Shown piece by piece: positions 1-6,630 of a stretch of 12,222 nt of DNA. The position numbers were made by a program, and so were the translations under genes. The DNA is from Chitinophagaceae bacterium (lineage in GTDB: Bacteria > Bacteroidota > Bacteroidia > Chitinophagales > Chitinophagaceae): contig JAICHT010000090.1 in the NCBI GenBank assembly GCA_025924755.1, positions 1 through 12,222 on the forward strand. The letters are read 5' to 3'. The notes beneath the pieces are model-generated. The model did not search any database. It was given only the letters and a program-made list of their open reading frames with translations, and was not told where the DNA came from. Within the stretch, counting starts at the first letter, position 1. Each line of letters opens with the position of its first letter.

Positions 1-456
1 CTTTTTAAGGAAAACGGTGTGGTATGCCATTTTGTGCAGGATAATCAGTCCAAATCATCCTATGGTGTGATTCGCGGATTGCATTACCAGCTAAATCCAC
101 ATGCACAATCAAAACTGGTGCGGGTTTTAGAAGGCACTATATACGATGTGGCCGTAGATATCCGCAAAGGTTCGCCTACTTTCGGACAACACTTTGGTAT
201 AGAGTTATCAGCGGAAAACAAGCAGCAATTATTTATTCCGGCAGGATTTGCACATGGTTTTTCGGTATTGAGTGAAACAGCGATTGTATTATATAAATGC
301 GATGCTTTTTACAACAAGGAAAGTGAAGCTGGTATTCGGTTTGACGATTCTGCCCTGCAGATTGACTGGAAGGTAAATAAGGCTGAAGCGGTAATTTCTG
401 ATAAAGATATTCAACTGCCCATTTTTGAGGAGGCCGTCTACAATTTTCAATTTTAA
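1..456 (+). CDS. rfbC: dTDP-4-dehydrorhamnose 3,5-epimerase, 5' end missing
   Basis: Catalyses the 3,5-epimerisation of dTDP-4-keto-6-deoxyglucose, the third step of dTDP-L-rhamnose synthesis, in the cytoplasm. The reading frame is open from base 1, giving 151 residues; the family is about 180 residues, so roughly 30 N-terminal residues lie outside the window. The GTG at 19 is an internal valine codon, because family-like sequence (LFKENGV) precedes it in frame. Visible RmlC cupin hallmarks are FVQDN, the GVIRGLHYQ block with the catalytic-type His at visible residue 28, the PAGFAHGF turn, YKCDAFYNKESE, and the IRFDDSALQIDW end region. The stop is 5 bp before the rfbD start, so the two are almost certainly cotranscribed, with rfbA/rfbB probably nearby outside the window. 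Identity is very sure. Confidence 0.96.
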   Translation, partial: LFKENGVVCHFVQDNQSKSSYGVIRGLHYQLNPHAQSKLVRVLEGTIYDVAVDIRKGSPTFGQHFGIELSAENKQQLFIPAGFAHGFSVLSETAIVLYKCDAFYNKESEAGIRFDDSALQIDWKVNKAEAVISDKDIQLPIFEEAVYNFQF

Positions 457-461
457 AGCAC

Positions 462-1322
462 ATGAAAAAGATTGTTGTTATTGGATCTAAAGGCCAATTG
501 GGCAGTGAACTTCAGGAGCTTTCTGTGCAGCATCCGCACCATCAATTTTTCTTTTTGGATAAAGAAGAACTGGATATTACCAACGAAGCAGCCGTATCTG
601 AAACCATTGCGGCTTTAGAACCTGATTTTTTAGTTAACTGTGCCGCATATACTGCCGTGGATAAAGCGGAATCGGACAAGGATATATGTTATGCTATCAA
701 TGCAGATGCAGTAACTTTTCTGGCAAAAGCCTGTGCCGAGAATCATATAAAATTTATTCACATTTCTACTGATTATGTGTTTGATGGGTTCTCTGACAAA
801 GGCTATAAAGAAGACGATGTCACCAACCCGCAAAATGTATATGGTCTTTCTAAGTTGCAGGGAGAGGTAAATGCTTTAAAAAACAATCCGGATGCAGTTA
901 TCATCCGTACCGCCTGGGTATATTCGGTTTACGGTGCCAATTTCGTAAAAACCATGCTGCGCTTAATGCAAAGCAAACCCGAGATAGGTGTAGTAGCCGA
1001 TCAGATGGGGTCGCCTACTTATGCGGCCGATTTAGCGCATGCAATATTGCAGATTATTGAAACCACCAACTGGAAGCCTGGTGTTTATCATTTTACCAAT
1101 GAAGGTGTGATTAGCTGGTTTGAATTTGCACAGGCGGTCAAAGACATATCAGGCGCAGATTGTAAAGTGAATCCTATTACTACTGAACAATATCCCACAC
1201 CGGCAAAACGCCCAAAGTATTCAGTACTGAATAAAAATAAAATTCAAGCGGCATATGCAATCCGGTTACAACCCTGGAGGGAAAGCCTGGAGAAATGCAT
1301 AGTGAAGCTCACGAATCGCTAA
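462..1322 (+). CDS. rfbD: dTDP-4-dehydrorhamnose reductase
   Basis: Reduces dTDP-4-keto-L-rhamnose to dTDP-L-rhamnose, the final step of the nucleotide-sugar pathway that feeds surface polysaccharide or glycan synthesis. It has 286 residues, the usual family length. It is an extended SDR fold: the N-terminal nucleotide-binding motif GSKGQLG is at residues 8-14, STDYVFDG at 102-109, the catalytic YxxxK at Tyr127/Lys131 (YGLSK), RTAWVYS near 149-155, and the GSPTYAADLA substrate-domain block near 183-192. The start ATG follows the rfbC stop by 5 bp (AAAGCAC leader, no Shine-Dalgarno). A long perfect hairpin starts about 28 bp after the stop, so this is the last gene of its operon. No defects seen. 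Confidence 0.97.
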   Translation: MKKIVVIGSKGQLGSELQELSVQHPHHQFFFLDKEELDITNEAAVSETIAALEPDFLVNCAAYTAVDKAESDKDICYAINADAVTFLAKACAENHIKFIHISTDYVFDGFSDKGYKEDDVTNPQNVYGLSKLQGEVNALKNNPDAVIIRTAWVYSVYGANFVKTMLRLMQSKPEIGVVADQMGSPTYAADLAHAILQIIETTNWKPGVYHFTNEGVISWFEFAQAVKDISGADCKVNPITTEQYPTPAKRPKYSVLNKNKIQAAYAIRLQPWRESLEKCIVKLTNR

Positions 1323-1350
1323 GGCATAATTGGCATATAAAATACTTTTC

Positions 1351-1406
1351 AAAATCAGGTAAAACAAAAGCGAGGCACAAACTTCATTTTTGTTTTACCT
1401 GATTTT
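1351..1406 (+). terminator. 19-bp perfect hairpin after rfbD
   Basis: The left arm at 1351-1369 (AAAATCAGGTAAAACAAAA) is exactly complementary to 1388-1406, around an 18-nt loop. It starts 28 bp after the rfbD stop, and the right arm ends in TTTT followed by CTATT. Position and structure suggest a terminator of the rhamnose operon. The arms are A/T-rich at both ends, so it could work on either strand. The stem is longer than a typical intrinsic terminator. Confidence 0.7.
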
Positions 1407-1538
1407 CTATTAGTGCCATTCTTCCGAAAAGCCTGTACTGTGAGCAATAATGAAAAGTGCGACCATTCATGGCATCGCTACATATATAATGTGCAATGAA
1501 CTTTGCCGCATCACGAGAAATTCTACGTCTTTCCAATC

Positions 1539-1546
1539 TACTTTTG
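1539..1546 (+). promoter_or_regulatory. -7 box (TACTTTTG) for the SDR gene
   Basis: This is an exact match to the Bacteroidota -7 consensus TAnnTTTG, ending 25 bp before the ATG at 1572. No TTTG -33 element is present at the usual distance of about 19-21 bp, so the call rests on the -7 box and its position. A transcript would start about 1552 and leave a leader of about 20 nt. Confidence 0.5.
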
Positions 1547-1571
1547 TATTATTAAATATAAAAGGCAAAAA

Positions 1572-2294
1572 ATGAAATTAGCTAACAACAAAATTCTGAT
1601 TACAGGTGGAGCAAGTGGTATTGGATTGGGACTGACCGAACGATTTATCAAGGAAAACAATACCGTTATTATTTGTGGAAGACGGGAAACAGCGCTTAAC
1701 GAAGTTGCTGATAAATTTCCTTCTGTAATTACAAAGGTGTGTGACTTGTCAATAGAGGCAGAGCGTGTTGATTTATATAATTGGGTTGTAGCATATCATA
1801 GTGACTTGAATATACTGGTAAATAATGCAGGCATTCAAAACTGGATGAGCATTTCGGACAGCGACTTTTATCAAAAGGCCACTGAAGAAGTTGCGACAAA
1901 TATTTTGGCGCCCATACACCTTACAAATCTGTTTGCAAACTTGCCATCGTTAAACACTATTATTAATGTTACTTCCGGATTGGCTTTTGTGCCGCTTTCA
2001 AAAGTGCCGGTTTATTGTGCCACAAAAGCATTTATGCGTTCGTTCACCCTTACTTTGCGGCATATGCTAAAAACCAAAAATGTGGAAGTAATTGAAATGA
2101 TACCTCCTGCATTAAATACCGACCTTGGTGGCAAAGGCATACACGATGATCATCCAGCAGTTAGTGATTTTGTGGAAGCCATTTTTCAACAACTTAAAGA
2201 AGGAAAAACAGAACTTACTTTTGGAACAAGCGAAGCAAGGGCAAAAGCAAATAATGAGGTGATAACGGAATATTTTAATAGAATGAATCCTTAA
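1572..2294 (+). CDS. DltE-like short-chain dehydrogenase/reductase
   Basis: A 240-residue classical SDR oxidoreductase, probably soluble and cytoplasmic and using NAD(P)(H). The cofactor-binding motif TGGASGIG is at residues 11-18, NNAG at 84-87, the structural Asn at 110, the catalytic Ser at 135 and the YxxxK pair at Tyr148/Lys152, so the active site is complete. The CGRR sequence at 35-38 after the second strand, with basic residues there, suggests NADPH preference (inference). The PPALNTDL segment at 178-185 resembles the DltE-type subfamily; the substrate is unknown. The frame extends upstream to a possible TTG at 1503, but that stretch has no SDR similarity and contains the -7 box at 1539-1546, so the ATG at 1572 is chosen. 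The gene is flanked by hairpins on both sides and appears monocistronic. Confidence 0.9.
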   Translation: MKLANNKILITGGASGIGLGLTERFIKENNTVIICGRRETALNEVADKFPSVITKVCDLSIEAERVDLYNWVVAYHSDLNILVNNAGIQNWMSISDSDFYQKATEEVATNILAPIHLTNLFANLPSLNTIINVTSGLAFVPLSKVPVYCATKAFMRSFTLTLRHMLKTKNVEVIEMIPPALNTDLGGKGIHDDHPAVSDFVEAIFQQLKEGKTELTFGTSEARAKANNEVITEYFNRMNP

Positions 2295-2318
2295 TCAGCT
2301 TGACTTATACGAATTGAA

Positions 2319-2355
2319 TAAAGTACATCCATGGTTTTACCAGGGTTGTACTTTA
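2319..2355 (+). terminator. Inverted repeat after the SDR gene, possible terminator
   Basis: Nine-base arms, TAAAGTACA at 2319-2327 and TGTACTTTA at 2347-2355, pair perfectly around a 19-nt loop that can add a further CC/GG pairing next to one mismatch. It begins 25 bp after the stop codon. The tail after the stem is not T-rich (AGGCG), so termination is plausible but weaker than for the other hairpins in the window. Confidence 0.45.
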
Positions 2356-2440
2356 AGGCGTAAAAGTATTGTCGATAACAATGGGTTGCCAAAAAATATT
2401 GTTGCAATAGATCGCTCTTTAAAATAAAAATGTCTTTACG

Positions 2441-3724
2441 ATGGTAAAAGAATTAATCGGTATATCCTTATGGTCGCTTTGTGTTAGTAGCGGTATCGCT
2501 CAAAGTGTAACACCTGTTAAAGTAGAAGTTAAAAAAGTAGGGAATCGCTTTCAATTGTTGAGAGATGGCGAACCTTATTTTGTAAAAGGAGCTGGTGGTA
2601 GTGCTTACCCCGACCGGATAGCGGCATATGGTGGTAACTCTATACGTACATGGGGAAGCAACGATGGACAAAAAGTGTTGGACTCTGCGCAAATGTATGG
2701 GCTTACTGTATTAATGGGCCTTGATGTAGCCCGGGAGCGTCATGGCTTTAATTATGATGATTCGGTAGCAGTAAAAAAACAATTAGAAAAACTTCGGGCC
2801 GAGGTTTTAAAATATAGAAATCATCCGGCATTGCTGGCGTGGGGTATAGGCAATGAACTCAACCTTCAATATAAAAATCCAAAGGTTTGGAATGCTGTAA
2901 ATGATATTGCTAAGATGATCCACGAATTAGATCTCAACCATCCTGCCTGTACTGTACTGGCAGGCGTAAATAAAGAACTGGTGGATAATATTAAGGAAAG
3001 ATGTCCGGATATCGACTTTCTTTCCATCAATACCTATGCTGGTTTGGCAACGCTGCCGAAAGCTGTTACCACAGCAGGTTGGGAAGGTGCTTATATGGTA
3101 ACGGAATGGGGACCGACCGGCCATTGGGAAGGGCTTTCCACTGCATGGAAATCTCCAATTGAAGAAACCAGCAGCGAAAAAGCGGCTGTGTATACAAGCC
3201 GTTATGAAGTTTCTGTAGAAACAGACCGGGACAGATGCCTGGGATCGTATGTTTTTTTGTGGGGACAAAAGCAGGAGCGAACACCTACCTGGTATGGCAT
3301 ATTTACACAAAGAGGCGAAGAATCGGAAGTGGTGGATGTGATGCAATACCTGTGGAGCGGTACCTGGCCTAAAAACAAAGCGCCACATCTTTACTCGTTG
3401 CAATTGGATGGTAAAAAAGCAATCGATAATGTGTATTTAAAACCAGGTAATGATTACCCAATATTAGCTGTAGTAGCAGACCCGGATAATGATAAATTAA
3501 GTTATCGCTGGGAGTTGTTGCCAGAGCCTACGCAGGTAGGGGAAGGCGGTGACTATGAAGCGAAGCCCATGCCTGTTCAAAATTTAATATCCGGCAATAC
3601 TAACAGTGGAAAAGCAACTTTGAAAGCTCCTGGTAAAGAAGGCGCTTACCGGTTATTTGTGTATGTCACCGACGGACATAATAATATAGCAACAGCCAAC
3701 CTTCCTTTCTACGTTAAAAATTAG
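2441..3724 (+). CDS. Exported clan GH-A glycoside hydrolase (GH2/GH5-like TIM barrel) with C-terminal Ig/PKD-like domain
   Basis: A 427-residue protein with a probable signal peptide (residues 1-20, cleavage GIA-Q). A short beta segment (about 25-50, GEPYFVKGAGG) leads into a TIM barrel at about 50-310. GGNSIRTW is at 64-71. The putative acid/base Glu139 lies in WGIGNELN and the putative nucleophile Glu222 in VTEWGP, matching the clan GH-A pattern of catalytic Glu on strands 4 and 7. Residues about 315-427 form an Ig/PKD- or cadherin-like module (DPDNDKLSYRWELL, then YRLFVYVTDGHNN). It probably acts on a beta-linked glycan in the periplasm or at the cell surface; the exact substrate and CAZy family cannot be settled by eye. 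No type IX sorting domain is visible at the C-terminus. The GH18 gene follows after 84 bp on the same strand, so a joint role is possible. Confidence 0.85.
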   Translation: MVKELIGISLWSLCVSSGIAQSVTPVKVEVKKVGNRFQLLRDGEPYFVKGAGGSAYPDRIAAYGGNSIRTWGSNDGQKVLDSAQMYGLTVLMGLDVARERHGFNYDDSVAVKKQLEKLRAEVLKYRNHPALLAWGIGNELNLQYKNPKVWNAVNDIAKMIHELDLNHPACTVLAGVNKELVDNIKERCPDIDFLSINTYAGLATLPKAVTTAGWEGAYMVTEWGPTGHWEGLSTAWKSPIEETSSEKAAVYTSRYEVSVETDRDRCLGSYVFLWGQKQERTPTWYGIFTQRGEESEVVDVMQYLWSGTWPKNKAPHLYSLQLDGKKAIDNVYLKPGNDYPILAVVADPDNDKLSYRWELLPEPTQVGEGGDYEAKPMPVQNLISGNTNSGKATLKAPGKEGAYRLFVYVTDGHNNIATANLPFYVKN

Positions 3725-3808
3725 TAAGAATAAATTAATTTTTATTTGAGTGATAAAAGTGAATATTTGGTTTCAAAGATTATTTTGAAACTTAAAGTAA
3801 TTCAATGC

Positions 3809-4840
3809 ATGAAGATAAAATTTCCTTTGCTGCTTCTTTCCTTGGTAATAATTTCTTCCTCAGTACTAAGCCAAAAAAGAAGTAAAGCAGTAAACACGCC
3901 ATTTAAAATAGTAGGCTATTATCTCCTAAACCAGGCAGTAAAAGATACAGTCTTTGCAGACTCCAATTATCTTTTCCTAAGCAAAATTACTCACTTAAAC
4001 ATCGCTTTTATAAATCCTGATTCCAATGGAACTTTTCAACAGAACCTTGCAATAGATACGCTGATAAAAAAAGCGCACCAAAAAGGCGTAAAAGTATTGG
4101 CGTCTATTGCAGGTGGTGGGCCGCATCCTTACTATGCTCTGTTACTGCAGGAAGATAAAAGAAAAACCTTCATTTATAATTTAGTTTCTCTGGTGAGTAG
4201 GTACAACCTGGATGGCATTGATATTGACCTTGAAGGAAATGATATTGATAGCAACTATCAAAGTTTTGTAGTGGGGTTAAAAGCTTCGCTAAAGCCATTT
4301 CATAAACTTCTAACGGCTGCCATAGCTACGGCTTACAAAGATCAATTGCCGGATAAAGCTTTAACTCAATTTGATTTTGTAAGTGTAATGTCCTACGACC
4401 GTACAGGCCCCTGGAGGCCAGCAGATCCCGGGCATCATGCACCCTATTCTATGGCTGTGGAAGATTTGAATTACTGGCATAATGTACGGTCAATTCCAAA
4501 GGAGAAGTTAGTACTTGGACTTCCGTTTTACGGATATGGATTTGGCGCTTTAGATTCCCCGGTTGTAAGCATGAATTATAAAGACATTGTTGCCCTTTAT
4601 ACAAATAGTGGATTATCAGATACACTAACGTTGCCTGGAAATGTAGTTCTATACTATAACACTATTTCAACGATAAAAAGAAAAACCGAATTAGCGTTGC
4701 AAAAAGGAGGAGGTGTAATGATCTGGCAATTACTTGGTGATTCGGCAGGTGACACTTCTCTTTTAACCACTATTTACCAGGTGGCTTATAAAAATTTGTA
4801 TAAGGCTGGTAATAAAAGTTTAAAAGTAACCAGAAAATAA
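3809..4840 (+). CDS. Exported GH18 glycosyl hydrolase (chitinase-like)
   Basis: A 343-residue family 18 glycoside hydrolase. The signal peptide is MKIKFPLLLLSLVIISSSVL, with likely cleavage before Gln22. The barrel begins at KIVGYYL (33-39). The strand-3 motif LASIAGGG is at 97-104, and the catalytic DxxDxDxE motif is complete as DGIDIDLE at 135-142, with Glu142 as the expected acid. The strand-6 MSYD is at 194-197 and the terminal GVMIWQLLGD at 302-311. The family hydrolyses beta-1,4-GlcNAc polymers by a substrate-assisted mechanism; chitin, peptidoglycan fragments or N-glycans (endo-GlcNAcase type) are all possible here. The frame extends to a TTG at 3746, but the ATG at 3809 puts the signal peptide at the N-terminus and is preferred. 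No carbohydrate-binding module or type IX sorting domain is seen. It is perhaps cotranscribed with the preceding hydrolase, since no hairpin lies between them. Confidence 0.92.
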   Translation: MKIKFPLLLLSLVIISSSVLSQKRSKAVNTPFKIVGYYLLNQAVKDTVFADSNYLFLSKITHLNIAFINPDSNGTFQQNLAIDTLIKKAHQKGVKVLASIAGGGPHPYYALLLQEDKRKTFIYNLVSLVSRYNLDGIDIDLEGNDIDSNYQSFVVGLKASLKPFHKLLTAAIATAYKDQLPDKALTQFDFVSVMSYDRTGPWRPADPGHHAPYSMAVEDLNYWHNVRSIPKEKLVLGLPFYGYGFGALDSPVVSMNYKDIVALYTNSGLSDTLTLPGNVVLYYNTISTIKRKTELALQKGGGVMIWQLLGDSAGDTSLLTTIYQVAYKNLYKAGNKSLKVTRK

Positions 4841-5011
4841 GCTGCTCAGACCAAGGTAGTGCTTGCCACCTGCACGTCATACAATCTGCCGCAGGTTAGT
4901 AGAGAGTATAAAATAAATAGTAATTAATCATTCATGAGTATGTATTGCCTGCCCGGTTTATACTAATATGCAACTTGATCCAAGCAAACTTCTTAATGAT
5001 ATTAAAATAAA
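4841..5011. other. Convergent intergenic region without a recognised gene
   Basis: This gap lies between the GH18 gene (plus) and the terminator of tRNA-Gln (minus). The only structure seen is a six-base inverted repeat, ACCTGC at 4868-4873 and GCAGGT at 4891-4896 with a 17-nt loop. It has no T-run, so it is at best a weak terminator for the hydrolases. No coding frame or RNA gene was recognised. Confidence 0.5.
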
Positions 5012-5034
5012 AGCGCCTGCTATTTGCAGGCGCT
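5012..5034 (-). terminator. Rho-independent terminator of the tRNA-Gln unit
   Basis: A perfect 9-bp G+C-rich stem (AGCGCCTGC at 5012-5020 and GCAGGCGCT at 5026-5034) with a 5-nt loop. On the minus strand it is followed by TTTATTTTAAT, a good U-rich tail; on the plus strand there is no T-run. It therefore terminates minus-strand transcripts 25 bp beyond the tRNA 3' end. Confidence 0.88.
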
Positions 5035-5058
5035 AATGAGGTGAAAATTCTATCCGGG

Positions 5059-5129
5059 TTGAGCTATAAGGATTCGAACCTTAACTGACTGAACCAAAAT
5101 CAGTAGTGCTACCGTTACACCATAGCTCA
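5059..5129 (-). tRNA. tRNA-Gln (anticodon UUG)
   Basis: Read on the minus strand, the complete cloverleaf folds by eye. The acceptor stem UGAGCUA/UAGCUCA has seven pairs. The D arm closes with GUG/CAC around UAACGGUAG. The anticodon stem ACUGA/UCAGU has five pairs with loop UUUUGGU, placing UUG at 34-36, which reads CAA (and CAG by wobble). The T stem UAAGG/CCUUA encloses UUCGAAU. The discriminator base is A. CCA is not encoded (CCC follows), so the 3' end must be added by nucleotidyltransferase. It lies downstream of tyrS in the same direction but has its own promoter and terminator. Confidence 0.96.
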
Positions 5130-5144
5130 ATCTTTAAAGGAGTG

Positions 5145-5175
5145 CAAAAATAATACTGTAGAACAATACGGCAAA
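5145..5175 (-). promoter_or_regulatory. Promoter of tRNA-Gln (TTTG-N19-TATTTTTG)
   Basis: On the minus strand the -33 element TTTG (5172-5175) and the -7 element TATTTTTG (5145-5152, exact TAnnTTTG) are separated by 19 bp. This is the spacing known for the Bacteroidota primary sigma factor. The -7 box ends 15 bp before the first tRNA base, leaving a very short leader. It is the most complete promoter in the window. Confidence 0.8.
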
Positions 5176-5203
5176 ATTTGGATAGGTTAATATTGCCAAA
5201 TTT
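5174..5203 (-). repeat. Inverted repeat between tyrS and tRNA-Gln
   Basis: AAATTTGG at 5174-5181 pairs perfectly with CCAAATTT at 5196-5203 around a 14-nt loop, starting 5 bp after the tyrS stop on the minus strand. It may weakly terminate tyrS. The stem is A/T-rich and the following T-run is short (TTTT then GCC). The distal arm overlaps the -33 element of the tRNA promoter. Confidence 0.35.
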
Positions 5204-5208
5204 CAGTT

Positions 5209-6486
5209 TTATTTTGCCTGTATCAGGTAATAATTCTTTTTTCCCTTTTGAATTAAGAGGTATTGGCGGTGCAACAACATCTTGTCGGTTACCTGGTCGC
5301 TAATAGCCGAAACTTTTTGCCGGTTGATACTTATACCACCGTTCTGGATCATTTTACGTGCTTCGCCTTTACTGGGAAAAATATTGGTTTCTGCTAAAAA
5401 GTTTACTACATCCATACCATTTTCCAACGTGCTTTTGGAGAAATCTATTTTGACGATGCCTTCCATGCCTTCCAAATCTTCTATTGTGAGGGATTCGGCA
5501 GACGCATTTTGTTGGGCGAATAGTTTTTCTGTAGTATCAATAGCTTTTTGATATTCATCTTCACCATGCACAAAAACAGTTATTTCCTGTGCCAGCTTTT
5601 TTTGTAAAATACGCTTGGATGCGTCTTTTCTATGTTGTTCAATCAGATTATCAATTTCTATTTTAGAGAGGAACGTAAAAATCTTGATCCATTTCTCTGC
5701 ATCGGCATCAGCCGCATTTAACCAAAACTGGTAAAAATGGAATGGTGAGGTTTTCTCTGCATCCAGCCAGATATTGCCCTGCTCTGTTTTGCCAAATTTT
5801 CCACCGTCTGCTTTTGTAAGTAGTGGACACGTAAACGCAAAGGCTTCACCGCCTGCTTTGCGCCTTATTAATTCGGCACCGGTGGTAATATTGCCCCACT
5901 GGTCGCTGCCGCCCATTTGCAGTTTGCAGGCCTTATTTTGATAAAGCCAGTAAAAATCATAGCCTTGTATAAGCTGGTAGGTAAATTCGGTGAACGAGAT
6001 GCCTGCTTCGCCTTCAATCCGCTTCTTTACGCTGTCTTTACTTAGCATATAGTTTACACTGATATGCTTACCCACATCGCGAATAAAGTTTAAAAAGCTG
6101 TAGTTTTTAAACCAATCATAGTTATTTACCAGTTCGGCTTTATTGGGGATATTGCTTTCAAAATCCAGATATCTTTGAAGCTGTTTTTTAACGCCTTCCA
6201 AATTTTTTTGTAATACCTCCTCGCTCAATAAATTACGTTCCTGACTTTTGCCGCTGGGGTCACCCACCATTCCGGTAGCGCCGCCTACCAACGCTACGGG
6301 TTTGTGGCCTGCCAGTTGTAAATGCTTTAATAACAATATGGGCACTAAACTGCCAATATGCAACGAATCAGCCGTAGGGTCGAAGCCAATATAGCCACTG
6401 GTAGGTTCCTTTAGCAATTGCTCTTCCGTACCCGGCATTATATCCTGTATCATTCCCCGCCAGCGTAATTCTTCTATTAAATTCAT
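5209..6486 (-). CDS. tyrS: Tyrosyl-tRNA synthetase
   Basis: Charges tRNA-Tyr with tyrosine in the cytoplasm. The protein is a class I aminoacyl-tRNA synthetase of 425 residues, the normal bacterial length. The HIGH-type signature is HIGS at residues 43-46 after GFDPTADSL. The tyrosine-binding region includes GGATGMVGDPSG (68-79) and GSDQWGN (193-199). The KMSKS-type loop is KFGKT at 230-234. A C-terminal S4 RNA-binding domain (about 360-425, FPSKGEARKMIQNGGISIN) is present. The frame extends 12 codons upstream to an ATG at 6522, but MNLIEELRWRG at 6486 is the usual N-terminus, and a TAnnTTTG box sits inside the extension, so 6486 is chosen. It is transcribed divergently from the PorV/PorQ-like gene. 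No tyrosine T-box was seen in the short leader. Confidence 0.97.
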   Translation of the reverse strand: MNLIEELRWRGMIQDIMPGTEEQLLKEPTSGYIGFDPTADSLHIGSLVPILLLKHLQLAGHKPVALVGGATGMVGDPSGKSQERNLLSEEVLQKNLEGVKKQLQRYLDFESNIPNKAELVNNYDWFKNYSFLNFIRDVGKHISVNYMLSKDSVKKRIEGEAGISFTEFTYQLIQGYDFYWLYQNKACKLQMGGSDQWGNITTGAELIRRKAGGEAFAFTCPLLTKADGGKFGKTEQGNIWLDAEKTSPFHFYQFWLNAADADAEKWIKIFTFLSKIEIDNLIEQHRKDASKRILQKKLAQEITVFVHGEDEYQKAIDTTEKLFAQQNASAESLTIEDLEGMEGIVKIDFSKSTLENGMDVVNFLAETNIFPSKGEARKMIQNGGISINRQKVSAISDQVTDKMLLHRQYLLIQKGKKNYYLIQAK

Positions 6487-6508
6487 AGCGTAAGTAAGCT
6501 TTAGGCGG

Positions 6509-6516
6509 CAAAAGTA
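6509..6516 (-). promoter_or_regulatory. -7 box (TACTTTTG) for tyrS
   Basis: Minus-strand TACTTTTG, an exact TAnnTTTG match and the same 8-mer as in front of the SDR gene, ends 22 bp before the tyrS ATG at 6486. No -33 TTTG is found at the standard distance. Its position within the upstream in-frame extension supports the downstream start codon. Confidence 0.5.
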
Positions 6517-6588
6517 AGGCACTCAGTGTACGTTTGCTGCCATTAGGCTTTTATTTTATACAACACTAGGACATTGAAATTTAAAGAT

Positions 6589-6596
6589 TATTTTTG
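6589..6596 (+). promoter_or_regulatory. -7 box (TATTTTTG) for the PorV/PorQ-like operon
   Basis: An exact TAnnTTTG match lying 61 bp before the ATG at 6658, identical to the tRNA-Gln -7 box. A TTG at 6574-6576 is too close (12 bp) to be a canonical -33 element. The predicted leader of about 55 nt contains the dyad at 6612-6630. Confidence 0.5.
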
Positions 6597-6611
6597 TTGC
6601 AACAGCATATC

Positions 6612-6630
6612 TTATGAAATAGCTTCATAA
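6612..6630 (+). promoter_or_regulatory. Perfect dyad in the leader of the PorV/PorQ-like gene
   Basis: TTATGAA at 6612-6618 and TTCATAA at 6624-6630 are exact inverted copies with a 5-bp spacer. The dyad lies between the -7 box and the start codon. It could be an operator for a dimeric regulator or a small A/U-rich mRNA hairpin; chance cannot be excluded in A+T-rich intergenic DNA. Confidence 0.35.

Noticed and set aside
1422..1437. Similar strings CTTCCGAAAAGCCTGTA (1421-1437) and CTTCCGAAACCTGTA (6640-6654) in two intergenic regions
   Set aside because: Only a short gapped similarity at different distances from different promoters; chance is sufficient without a genome-wide count.
2927..3403. 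A 158-codon minus-strand open frame opposite the GH-A gene
   Set aside because: It lies wholly inside a gene with clear catalytic motifs, shows a cysteine- and arginine-rich composition typical of antisense frames, and resembles no known family.
3746..3808. TTG-initiated upstream extension of the GH18 gene
   Set aside because: It would bury the signal peptide 21 residues inside the protein; ATG 3809 gives a normal exported N-terminus.
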